Below are positions 1 to 6,883 of a stretch of DNA of 32,569 nucleotides, in pieces (positions within the stretch are counted from its first letter, which is position 1; the number at the start of each line of letters is the position of its first letter). The position numbers were made by a program, and so were the translations under genes. Origin of the DNA: Opitutaceae bacterium (lineage in GTDB: Bacteria > Verrucomicrobiota > Verrucomicrobiia > Opitutales > Opitutaceae); the NCBI GenBank assembly GCA_014879845.1, contig JACSRI010000173.1, positions 1-32,569 of the forward strand, read 5' to 3'. Under the pieces are notes generated by a model that was not told the DNA's origin, made no database searches, and saw only the letters and a list, made by a program, of their open reading frames with translations.

Positions 1-1971
1 GTCGGCGAGCGCGAGGGCCTCCTCGCGACGGCCGAGCGCCGCGAAGGCGTAGGCCTGTTGCAGCGCCTCTTTCGGCGAGGCGGCGCGGCGCGTGCGGCCC
101 GGTGCGAGCTGACGGCGCAGCTCGGTCTCGATCTCGGCGGCGAGGGGTTCCCGCGCCCAGCGGGCGAGGCGCAGGAGATGGGCGTTTTCCTCGGCCGCCT
201 GGGTGGACCATCCCTCGGGGGTCGCGACGCTGGTGCGATAGGCGAGAAAGGCTTCGGCGGGCCGGCCGAGTGCGAGGAGCAGCTGCGCCTCGCACCACGC
301 GACCGTGCGATCGCGGCGCTCGGCTTCAGGCAGCGCACGCAGGTCGCGCAGGGCGCGCGTGGGCTCGGGATCGGCCAGCCAGCGATACCAGGCGCGGACG
401 AGCCGGCGGTAGGCCGGACGCGGGTCGATGCGCAGCGCGTCCTCGATCCACACCACGGCGTCGCCATACTCGCGCAAATGGCCGTGGACCCAGGCGAGGA
501 GCTGGCGCGGCTGCGGCGAATCGGGCTCGAGTGCGGTGAGGCGGCGCTGCAGCGAGGCCTTGGCCTCGCGCCAGCGTCCCAGTTTGATCGCGGCGCGGCC
601 GTGGATGCCTTGCAGGCGCACGTCGCCGGGCAGCTCGGCGGCGAGCGCGGCGAGCTGGGGCCAGGCCTCCGCGGCGCGGCCCTCGGCGTTGAGCAGGGTG
701 ATGGCGCGGGCGCAGCGTGTATCCACGCTCTGAGGATCGAGCGCCTCGGCCCGCTCGGCAGACTGGCGCGCGAGGTCGCGCCGCGCCTGCGTGGCATCGA
801 TGCCGAGCGAGACCATCGTGGCATGCAGCAGGCACAGTTCCGCGTGCGCCGCCGCCAGGTCGGGCGCGAGCTGGACGGCGCGCGTGAGTTTCGCGGTGAA
901 GCCCTCGATGAGCGCGAACTGATACCCCTCCCGGCCCGCCTGGGCGCGCACCTCGGCGACGAGTCGGAGGGCCTCGGCCACCGGTGCCTCGGGGGCGTTC
1001 ACCGGTGCTCCCGCGAGCCAGCGCTCGAGATCGTCGGCGACCTCGAGCGCGGTGCCGTAGCGATCGGCAGGCCGCTTGGCCAGGCAGCGCAGCGTGATCG
1101 CGTCGAGCGGAGGCGGCACGCCGGGACGAAGCGCTCCCGGAGGACGTGCTGGATCCGAGGTGACGCGTCCGAGCACTTCCAGCGCGGTCTCCCCCTCGAA
1201 CGGCGGGCGCCCGGTCAGGGTGAAAAACAACAGGCCGCCCAGCGCATGGATGTCGCCGGCCGGTGAGCTCTGCCCGATCGCCTGTTCCGGCGCCATGAAG
1301 GCGGGCGAGCCGAGGATCTGGCCGGTGCGCGTGAGGTCGGCCGGCTCCTGTATCCAGCGTGCGATGCCGAAGTCGACCACGCGCGGCGTCTCGTCCGCGT
1401 CGAGCAGCACGTTGGAGGGCTTGAGGTCGCGGTGCACGATCCCGGCCTCGTGCGCGTGGTGGATGGCGCGCGCGACGGCGGCGACCAGCTGCGCCGCGTC
1501 ATGCGGATCGAGCGGGTCCGGCACGCAGACGCGCGTGAGGTCCAGCCCGTCGACGAGGTCCATCGCATAGTACAATCGTCCCTCGAACCGGCCGGCGGCG
1601 TGCACGGCCACGATGTTGGGATGGTGCAGTCGCGCGATCGACACCGCCTCGCGCTCGAAGCGCGATTGCGCCTCCGGAGTCGTCGGCGTGGTGCCGCCGA
1701 GGACCTTGAGCGCGACGATGCGATTGAGGCCCGGCTGACGCGCCGCATAGACCACGCCCATGCCGCCGCGCCCGAGTTCTTCGATCAACTCGAATTCCCC
1801 GAGGCGGCCCGGCACGGTGAGCCCGGCTGGGGGCGCCCCGCCATGCTCGTCCTCGGTGCGCAGGGCCCAGGTCCCCAGGCAGGCGAGGCACAGGGCGCCG
1901 GGGCCGGTCGAGGTGGGCGAGCCGCAACTCCGGCACGTGTGCGAGTCGGGAGATGCGGGATCATCACGCAT
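1..1971 (-). CDS. Serine/threonine protein kinase with N-terminal zinc ribbon and helical-repeat tail (C-terminus beyond window)
   Basis: Hanks-type kinase expected to phosphorylate Ser/Thr of cytoplasmic targets. The frame is open from ATG 1971 to the left edge, giving 657 codons without the C-terminus. Residues 13-31 hold a CX2C-X11-CX2C zinc-ribbon pattern (C13, C16, C28, C31). The kinase domain runs from about 59 to 320: glycine loop GRGGMG at 68-73, VALK lysine K89, catalytic HRDLKPSN at 180-187, DFG at 200-202 and APE at 228-230, so it looks active. The rest is Ala/Leu-rich helical repeat resembling TPR, probably for protein binding. No transmembrane segment is visible in the part present, so the protein looks cytosolic. 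The start is 9 bp after the stop of the upstream sigma factor gene, implying one transcript. This pairing is common in Planctomycetes and Verrucomicrobia. Targets cannot be inferred. Confidence 0.9.
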   Translation of the reverse strand, partial: MRDDPASPDSHTCRSCGSPTSTGPGALCLACLGTWALRTEDEHGGAPPAGLTVPGRLGEFELIEELGRGGMGVVYAARQPGLNRIVALKVLGGTTPTTPEAQSRFEREAVSIARLHHPNIVAVHAAGRFEGRLYYAMDLVDGLDLTRVCVPDPLDPHDAAQLVAAVARAIHHAHEAGIVHRDLKPSNVLLDADETPRVVDFGIARWIQEPADLTRTGQILGSPAFMAPEQAIGQSSPAGDIHALGGLLFFTLTGRPPFEGETALEVLGRVTSDPARPPGALRPGVPPPLDAITLRCLAKRPADRYGTALEVADDLERWLAGAPVNAPEAPVAEALRLVAEVRAQAGREGYQFALIEGFTAKLTRAVQLAPDLAAAHAELCLLHATMVSLGIDATQARRDLARQSAERAEALDPQSVDTRCARAITLLNAEGRAAEAWPQLAALAAELPGDVRLQGIHGRAAIKLGRWREAKASLQRRLTALEPDSPQPRQLLAWVHGHLREYGDAVVWIEDALRIDPRPAYRRLVRAWYRWLADPEPTRALRDLRALPEAERRDRTVAWCEAQLLLALGRPAEAFLAYRTSVATPEGWSTQAAEENAHLLRLARWAREPLAAEIETELRRQLAPGRTRRAASPKEALQQAYAFAALGRREEALALAD

Positions 1972-1980
1972 GGCGATGAC

Positions 1981-2721
1981 TCAGCGCGCGAGCGCGAGGC
2001 GCAGGTGCGCCATCTCCGCGCGCACCGCGGTGGGATCGGCGACGGTGTCGGCCACCTCGCGGCGCACCAGTTCGATGAGGCGCTGGTTGAGGCGGTGGAC
2101 GCGCAGGGCGACCTGCGTGCGCGAGATGCCCGTCTCGCGGGCGATCTCCGCGTAGCGTCCGGGCGCGACGTCGCCGCCCAGGCACGGGCGCAGTTGTGCG
2201 AAGGCCCCGGCGCGTCCCGCCTCGGTTTGCTCGGCCTCGAGACGGGCGAGCGCGCGGCCGAGCAGGGCATGCGCCCAGGCGCGCTCATAGGCTTCGTCCG
2301 GCCCCGGCGCCGCGTCGACCAGCGCCTCGAGCCAGGCCTCGGGCTCACCGGGTCGCAGCAGCAGCCCGGCGCCGCCGCCGCGTTTCTGGGCGGCCGCATG
2401 CTGGCGCTCTCGAGCGAGATGGCGGCGCAGCGCGCCGATCAGGTAGCCGCGAAACCGCCCGCGATCCGGGTCCGATCGATCGAGAAAATCGCTCTCAAGC
2501 AATTCGAGGAAGAAACTCTGCGTGAGGTCCTGTGCATCAGCCGGCGTGTAGCCGCGCCGCCGCAGGTAGCCAAAGACCGGCGGCCAGTAGGTGCGACAGA
2601 GCCGCTCGAGGGCCGCGCGACGCGAGGCACTGTCGGTCCGAGCCGCGATCACGAGTGTCCAAGCCGTCGACTGGAAGGCCTCGGGAGCCGGTGCAGCCGG
2701 GGGTGGCGAGGCTCGGTCCAT
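1981..2721 (-). CDS. ECF-like RNA polymerase sigma factor, kinase-associated type
   Basis: Sigma-70 family factor of 246 residues. Region 2 lies at about 38-100, with the acidic motif DAQDLTQSFFLELLESD and the following RGRFRGYL segment. The C-terminal region-4 helix-turn-helix is around 188-215 (YAEIARETGISRTQVALRVH). A linker of about 70 residues separates them, longer than in a minimal ECF factor. It is the first gene of an operon with the Ser/Thr kinase, whose ATG follows 9 bp after this stop. In related kinase-linked sigma groups, phosphorylation of the sigma factor is thought to replace anti-sigma control. That mechanism is an inference here, and no anti-sigma gene is adjacent. ATG 2721 is used; no strong Shine-Dalgarno is visible. 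It diverges from the secreted protein gene across 90 bp. Confidence 0.85.
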   Translation of the reverse strand: MDRASPPPAAPAPEAFQSTAWTLVIAARTDSASRRAALERLCRTYWPPVFGYLRRRGYTPADAQDLTQSFFLELLESDFLDRSDPDRGRFRGYLIGALRRHLARERQHAAAQKRGGGAGLLLRPGEPEAWLEALVDAAPGPDEAYERAWAHALLGRALARLEAEQTEAGRAGAFAQLRPCLGGDVAPGRYAEIARETGISRTQVALRVHRLNQRLIELVRREVADTVADPTAVRAEMAHLRLALAR

Positions 2722-2811
2722 GGGGGCAGGGAAAGAAAAGTGCGGGGGATGTCAAAAGCCTGAAATCGCCCGCCGGGTTTTGGCAGATCGACGCATGCAC
2801 CACCTCATCAC

Positions 2812-5046
2812 ATGCGCTCACACTCGATCCTCCTCCACCTCTCGTTCGCCGCCGCACTCGCGGTTTCGGTCCTTCCGCATCCGACCCACGCCCAGTGGTC
2901 GGGTGTTCCCGGGATCAACAATCCCGTCGTCGTGGATACGTCGATCAACCCACAGGAGGTTGTGATGGTCTCGGATGGAGCCGGCGGCGCCGCGTTCCTC
3001 TGGCGCGACCACCGCGCCGGCGTCAATGATTCCAATCTCTACGCCCAGCGCCTCGATGCCAACGGCGCGCGCATGTGGGGCGACAACGGCTCCGCGATCT
3101 GCGCGCTCCCCGGGCACGTCGACACGCACGCGATGGTGCCGAATGGCGCCGGCGGCTTCTATCTCGCCTGGGTCGACCAGCGCACGATCAACGCGACCGC
3201 CACGCGCCACGTCTGGCTGCAGCGCCTCGACGCCGATGGCGAGGCGCAGTGGGAGCCGGACGGCCGGCTCCTGCGGGAGTTTGGCTCGATCGGGTATACC
3301 AACCTTGGCGGCCAGCTCCTCGCCGACGGCGCCGGGGGGCTCTATGTCTTCACCAGTCCGCAGCCGCTCGGGACGACCGACTATGCGCAGCGCCTGTGGC
3401 GCCTCACCGCCGACGGCCAGCCGCCCGTGGGCTGGCCGGGCTCGGGATTGGACGTGGCCGTCGGTTATGTGACCTACGCCGCGGCTCTGATCACCGATCA
3501 ACCTGCGGGCGGGAGCGGGGAACACGGCGTGGTGCTCATCTTGATCACGCAGGGCGGAGGGATCATCGCCCGCCGCGTCACCGCCGCGGGGGCGCTGGGG
3601 TTTTCCGTCCCGATCGACAACTACTTCGGAACCTACGGCTTCAAGGGCGCGTGCAGCGACGGGCAGGGTGGGGCGTTCATCGTGACGGGCTCCAATGCCG
3701 ACCTCTACTACCTGCATCTCCAGGCCGACGGCACGTTGGCGTGGCCGGAGAACAACCGTCGTGTCGCACTCCCCGGCGGCGTCGTCGCCAGTGGGGTCAC
3801 GGTCGTGTCCGACGGGGCGGGCGGCGCCATCGTCACGTGGCTGGGGAGTGCGCCGGGCAGCACAAGCTATCGCATGACGGCGCAGCACCTCGGCGCCGAC
3901 GGCTCCCGGCAGTGGGGCGACCTCGGCGTCGAGGTGCACGATCCCGGTGCCGTGTATGCGGGCGCGGCCGTGAGCGACGGAGCCGGAGGCGTCATCGTGA
4001 CGTGGGGTGTCGCCGATCCGTCGCAGGTGCGCGCGCAGCGCCTGGATGCCGCGGGGTCGAGGCTCTGGCCCGCCGCTGGCGTGCTTGTGTCGGAGCCGTG
4101 GGGGCTGACCCAGCTGGTGACCGACCAGGCAAGCGGCGCTGTCTACTCGGTCGTCGCCGGCAGCGGCGGTGGCGGCACCACTTTTGGCGCCAAGCGCACG
4201 ACGCTCACCGGCACGCTCGGCAGCAACACGCCCTCCGCGCGCCTGGCCAACATCTCGGCCCGTGCGCAAGTCGGCGGCGGCAGCGGCGTGCTCATCCCGG
4301 GCTTCGTCGTATCCGGCGGCTCACTTCAGCTGCTGGTGCGCGGCGTCGGACCGCGTCTCGCGGGATTCGGCGTGGGTGGCGTGCTGCCCGATCCACAGCT
4401 CTCGCTCGTCAACGGCTCCGGCGTGACGATCGCGACCAACGATGACTGGGGCTCCGCCTCCAACCTGGCCGAGCTCACCGCCGCGTCGGCGCAGGTCTAT
4501 GCATTCGGCCTCGGATCGGGATCGAAGGATGCGGCCATGCTCGTGACGCTGCCGCCCGGCCTCTACACCGCGGTGATGAGCAGCGCCGTGGCGGGCGAGA
4601 CGGGTGTGGGCCTGGTCGAGCTCTACGAGATCGACGGGGCGTCCGCGCCCGGCCGGCTGGCCAATATGTCCGTGCGCGCGCAGGTCGGAACGGGCGAGGA
4701 GGTGCTCATCCCCGGCATCGTCGTGGGTGGCACCGGCGCGCGCACGCTGCTCGTGCGCGCGGTCGGTCCGCGGCTTGCGAGCTTTGGCGTGGCCGGGGCG
4801 CTGGCCAATCCCACGCTGACGCTCTTCAGTGGCTCGACGGCGATCGGCACGAACGACAACTGGTCGACGCCGAACGGCACGCAGATCGCCGCGGTGGCCG
4901 CGCAGGTTTATGCGTTCTCGCTGCCCAATGGCAGCGCCGATGCCGCGCTGCTCGTCACGCTCGCGCCCGGCACCTACACCGCGCAGGTCAGCGGTGTGGG
5001 CGGCACGACCGGCGTGTGCTTGGTGGAGGTCTACGAGGTGCCGTAG
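2812..5046 (+). CDS. Large secreted repeat protein with two C-terminal Opitutaceae-type domains
   Basis: A 744-residue exported protein of unknown function. A signal peptide covers about residues 1-27 (basic start, hydrophobic core, cleavage after THA). From about 40 to 460 there are at least five degenerate repeats of the form 'SDGAGG-x(3-5)-W ... AQRLDAxGxxxWGxxG', which suggests a beta-propeller or similar beta-rich fold. Residues about 476-610 and 612-744 are two copies of one domain, each starting RLANxSxRAQVG, with a LVRxVGPRLxxFGV core and ending in VELYE or VEVYE. I associate this module with verrucomicrobial extracellular proteins, but I know no proven function. No catalytic motif was recognised. 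The downstream gene converges from the other strand and a hairpin overlaps the stop codon. No Shine-Dalgarno is evident, but the signal peptide supports this ATG. Confidence 0.85.
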   Translation: MRSHSILLHLSFAAALAVSVLPHPTHAQWSGVPGINNPVVVDTSINPQEVVMVSDGAGGAAFLWRDHRAGVNDSNLYAQRLDANGARMWGDNGSAICALPGHVDTHAMVPNGAGGFYLAWVDQRTINATATRHVWLQRLDADGEAQWEPDGRLLREFGSIGYTNLGGQLLADGAGGLYVFTSPQPLGTTDYAQRLWRLTADGQPPVGWPGSGLDVAVGYVTYAAALITDQPAGGSGEHGVVLILITQGGGIIARRVTAAGALGFSVPIDNYFGTYGFKGACSDGQGGAFIVTGSNADLYYLHLQADGTLAWPENNRRVALPGGVVASGVTVVSDGAGGAIVTWLGSAPGSTSYRMTAQHLGADGSRQWGDLGVEVHDPGAVYAGAAVSDGAGGVIVTWGVADPSQVRAQRLDAAGSRLWPAAGVLVSEPWGLTQLVTDQASGAVYSVVAGSGGGGTTFGAKRTTLTGTLGSNTPSARLANISARAQVGGGSGVLIPGFVVSGGSLQLLVRGVGPRLAGFGVGGVLPDPQLSLVNGSGVTIATNDDWGSASNLAELTAASAQVYAFGLGSGSKDAAMLVTLPPGLYTAVMSSAVAGETGVGLVELYEIDGASAPGRLANMSVRAQVGTGEEVLIPGIVVGGTGARTLLVRAVGPRLASFGVAGALANPTLTLFSGSTAIGTNDNWSTPNGTQIAAVAAQVYAFSLPNGSADAALLVTLAPGTYTAQVSGVGGTTGVCLVEVYEVP

Positions 5047-5073
5047 GCGGGTGTTCGGGCGCGGACGCCCGCC
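5046..5073. terminator. Hairpin between convergent genes, possible bidirectional terminator
   Basis: GGCGGGTGT (5046-5054) pairs with ACGCCCGCC (5065-5073), 9 bp with one G-T wobble. It begins in the stop codon of the secreted repeat protein and lies just after the end of the convergent receiver gene. There is no T-tract, so Rho-independent function is uncertain. Confidence 0.35.
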
Positions 5074-5083
5074 TGGCGCGCCC

Positions 5084-5683
5084 TCACCCGCCGCGCAGCG
5101 CGCGGTCGAGGTCGGCGGGCAGGAAGGGCTTGGTCATGAAGGTGCGGATACCGAGCAGCGCGAGCGCGTCGGGATCGATCTCCATGACCAGGCCGCTCAC
5201 CAGGATGATCGGCCCGGTGAAGCCCGCGGCGCGGGCGCGGTGCGCGAGATCGGAGCCGTTCATGCGGGGCATGACGACGTCGAGCAGCAGCACGTCGAAC
5301 TCGTGCATGCGGCCCTGCAGGCTCTTCCACGCCGAGGTGCCGTCGAGCGCATGGATCACGGTGTGGCCGAGCCGACGCAGCACCGCTACGGTGCTGCGCG
5401 CGACCATCGGATCGTCCTCGGCGAGCAACACGCGCAGGCCCGCGGCGCACGTTTTGGAAGCTGGTGCCGCCGCGTCGGGGGTCGTGTCGGCCTCGCCCGG
5501 GACGGGGCGCGCACGGTGGCTCGGCGCCGGCCCCGTCGCCGGGGTGATCGCTCCCAGGACCGCCGGCGGACGCGACTCAAGGAACGCGCGCGGTACGCGG
5601 CGCTGCATGCCGCGGGAGGCTGCGGCGGGTGCGGCACGGCGTGCCTTGGGACGAATGCGGCTGGACGATGACGAGCGATTCAC
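5084..5683 (-). CDS. Single-domain response regulator (CheY-like receiver) with long N-terminal tail
   Basis: The receiver domain occupies about residues 83-197. The acidic pair is D90/D91 in LLAEDDPM, the phosphoacceptor is D135 in LLLDVVMPRMNG, and the conserved lysine is K185 in MTKPF. No output domain follows. The first 80 residues are Ala/Pro/Ser/Arg-rich and look disordered. The frame opens at GTG 5683; an internal ATG at 5608 (residue 26) is an equally plausible start. The receiver closely resembles the one ending the hybrid kinase at 6884-9475 (shared LLAED-PMVAR-T, LLLDV-MPR and KPFL segments). It therefore probably belongs to the same pathway and may have arisen from a detached hybrid-kinase receiver. 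It lies 344 bp downstream of the acetylesterase on the same strand, so it may have its own promoter. Confidence 0.82.
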   Translation of the reverse strand: MNRSSSSSRIRPKARRAAPAAASRGMQRRVPRAFLESRPPAVLGAITPATGPAPSHRARPVPGEADTTPDAAAPASKTCAAGLRVLLAEDDPMVARSTVAVLRRLGHTVIHALDGTSAWKSLQGRMHEFDVLLLDVVMPRMNGSDLAHRARAAGFTGPIILVSGLVMEIDPDALALLGIRTFMTKPFLPADLDRALRGG

Positions 5684-6027
5684 GGGGCAGGAGAACGTCG
5701 CGATTTAGCAGGTCTTTAACGAGCCGACCAGAATCACGGCGTCGACCGTAGCGCGGAGGTTGGACCTTGTTTAGAGGAATCTGCGGGGTCGGCGTGAATT
5801 CGGCGAGTCGGAGCCGCGCCGCCGTGCCCTTTCTCCATGCGATCGATCGTGTCACTGAATAGGCCGTCCCGCCGCTCGGTGAAGGGCTCCACTCACTCGC
5901 CCATGCCTCGCGGGCACGCCTGCAAGGATGAGCGGCAGGCCTGGCTGTAGTTCGGGCATGGACGTGCCTGACCTGCTGGTGAGGCACCTGCCCGCGTCGT
6001 CCGGATGACCGGCGGTGACGGGCGCGA
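5684..6027. other. Intergenic region upstream of the receiver gene
   Basis: Holds no convincing gene. The part around 5700-5800 is less GC-rich than its surroundings, as expected for a promoter of the receiver gene, but no clear -35/-10 pair was found. A weak 6-bp inverted repeat (GTGCCT 5964-5969, AGGCAC 5982-5987) lies just after the acetylesterase stop. Confidence 0.4.
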
Positions 6028-6825
6028 CTACTTCACCCAGGCCTGCAGCGGCAGCTGCTGGCGCAGGATCTCCTGCACGACCAGCGCGGCGACGCGGCCG
6101 GCGCCATAGGCGGAATAGTGGGTGTCGTCCTGCCATCCCTCGGGACGCCGCTCGTAGCGGCCGGCCGGGATCCACAGGTGCAGGCGTTTCGAACCCTCCA
6201 CGCCGTGCGCCTCCTCGAGGGCTCGCGTGAGGACGAGCAGGTCGAACAGCGGCACGCCCTCCGCCCGCGCGAGGTCGCGCACCGCCGCCGGGTAGTCGCC
6301 GTGCGTCTCGACGAGCGCCGAACCGGCCTCGTCCCACTTGCGGCGGGCGACCGGTGTGCACAGGACGGGGTGGGCGCCGCGCCCCCGCACGTCGCCGACG
6401 AAGCGGCGGAGGTTTTCCGTGTATCCGTCGCGTGGAGCCGTGTAGCGCTTCGGGTCCTTGTCCTTTTCGTCGTTGTGGCCGAACTGGATGATGACCCAGT
6501 CGCCCGGCTGCAGCGCGTCCACGAGGGCCTGCCAGCGGCCCTCGTCGATGAAGCTCTTGGTCGAGCGGCCATTCTGCGCGTGGTTCACGACCATGTCCGG
6601 CTCGCTGAGGAACTGCGGCAGGAGCTGGCCCCAGCCGTGCTCTGGATTGGGCGGGGAGGTCGGCTTGTCCGCCGCGGTGGAGTCGCCGGCGAGGTGGATG
6701 CGGGGCACACGGACGGGGACGGATGCCGGCCCGGCGAGCGGCGTGTCGGCGCGGGCACTGGCGCTCAGGAACAGCACAACTCCGGCGAGTGCCGACACGA
6801 GGGTGGGGCGCAAAGGACGGGTCAT
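6028..6825 (-). CDS. Secreted rhamnogalacturonan acetylesterase-like SGNH hydrolase
   Basis: A 265-residue SGNH/GDSL esterase of the rhamnogalacturonan acetylesterase type (carbohydrate esterase family 12), expected to remove acetyl groups from pectin rhamnogalacturonan I. ATG 6825 gives a clear signal peptide (residues 1-26, ending SASARA); the frame is open further upstream but lacks that feature. All SGNH blocks are visible: G47-D48-S49 (nucleophile) in LAGDSTAADK, the N85-G86 block II, G116-H117-N118-D119 in FGHND, and D233-x-x-H236 in WQDDTHYS. The size is typical. The gene lies 58 bp downstream of the hybrid sensor kinase on the same strand and is probably co-transcribed with it, suggesting that the sensor responds to a plant-polymer-derived signal. 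The exact substrate is inferred from family resemblance. Confidence 0.88.
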   Translation of the reverse strand: MTRPLRPTLVSALAGVVLFLSASARADTPLAGPASVPVRVPRIHLAGDSTAADKPTSPPNPEHGWGQLLPQFLSEPDMVVNHAQNGRSTKSFIDEGRWQALVDALQPGDWVIIQFGHNDEKDKDPKRYTAPRDGYTENLRRFVGDVRGRGAHPVLCTPVARRKWDEAGSALVETHGDYPAAVRDLARAEGVPLFDLLVLTRALEEAHGVEGSKRLHLWIPAGRYERRPEGWQDDTHYSAYGAGRVAALVVQEILRQQLPLQAWVK

Positions 6826-6883
6826 GGCCACGAGCGTGGCGCGCTGTCCGGCCGGGCCAATCCGGAACCATCCAGCCCGCGGC

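Noticed and set aside
58-1266. Long plus-strand open frame opposite the kinase gene
   Set aside because: It is an antisense shadow of the kinase/repeat coding frame: GC-rich third-position bias produces long stop-free frames. The translation is Arg/Ala/Gly-rich with no domain.
5577-5987. Minus-strand 136-codon frame in the gap before the receiver gene
   Set aside because: No recognisable domain, composition unlike neighbours, and it overlaps the receiver gene's start region out of frame.
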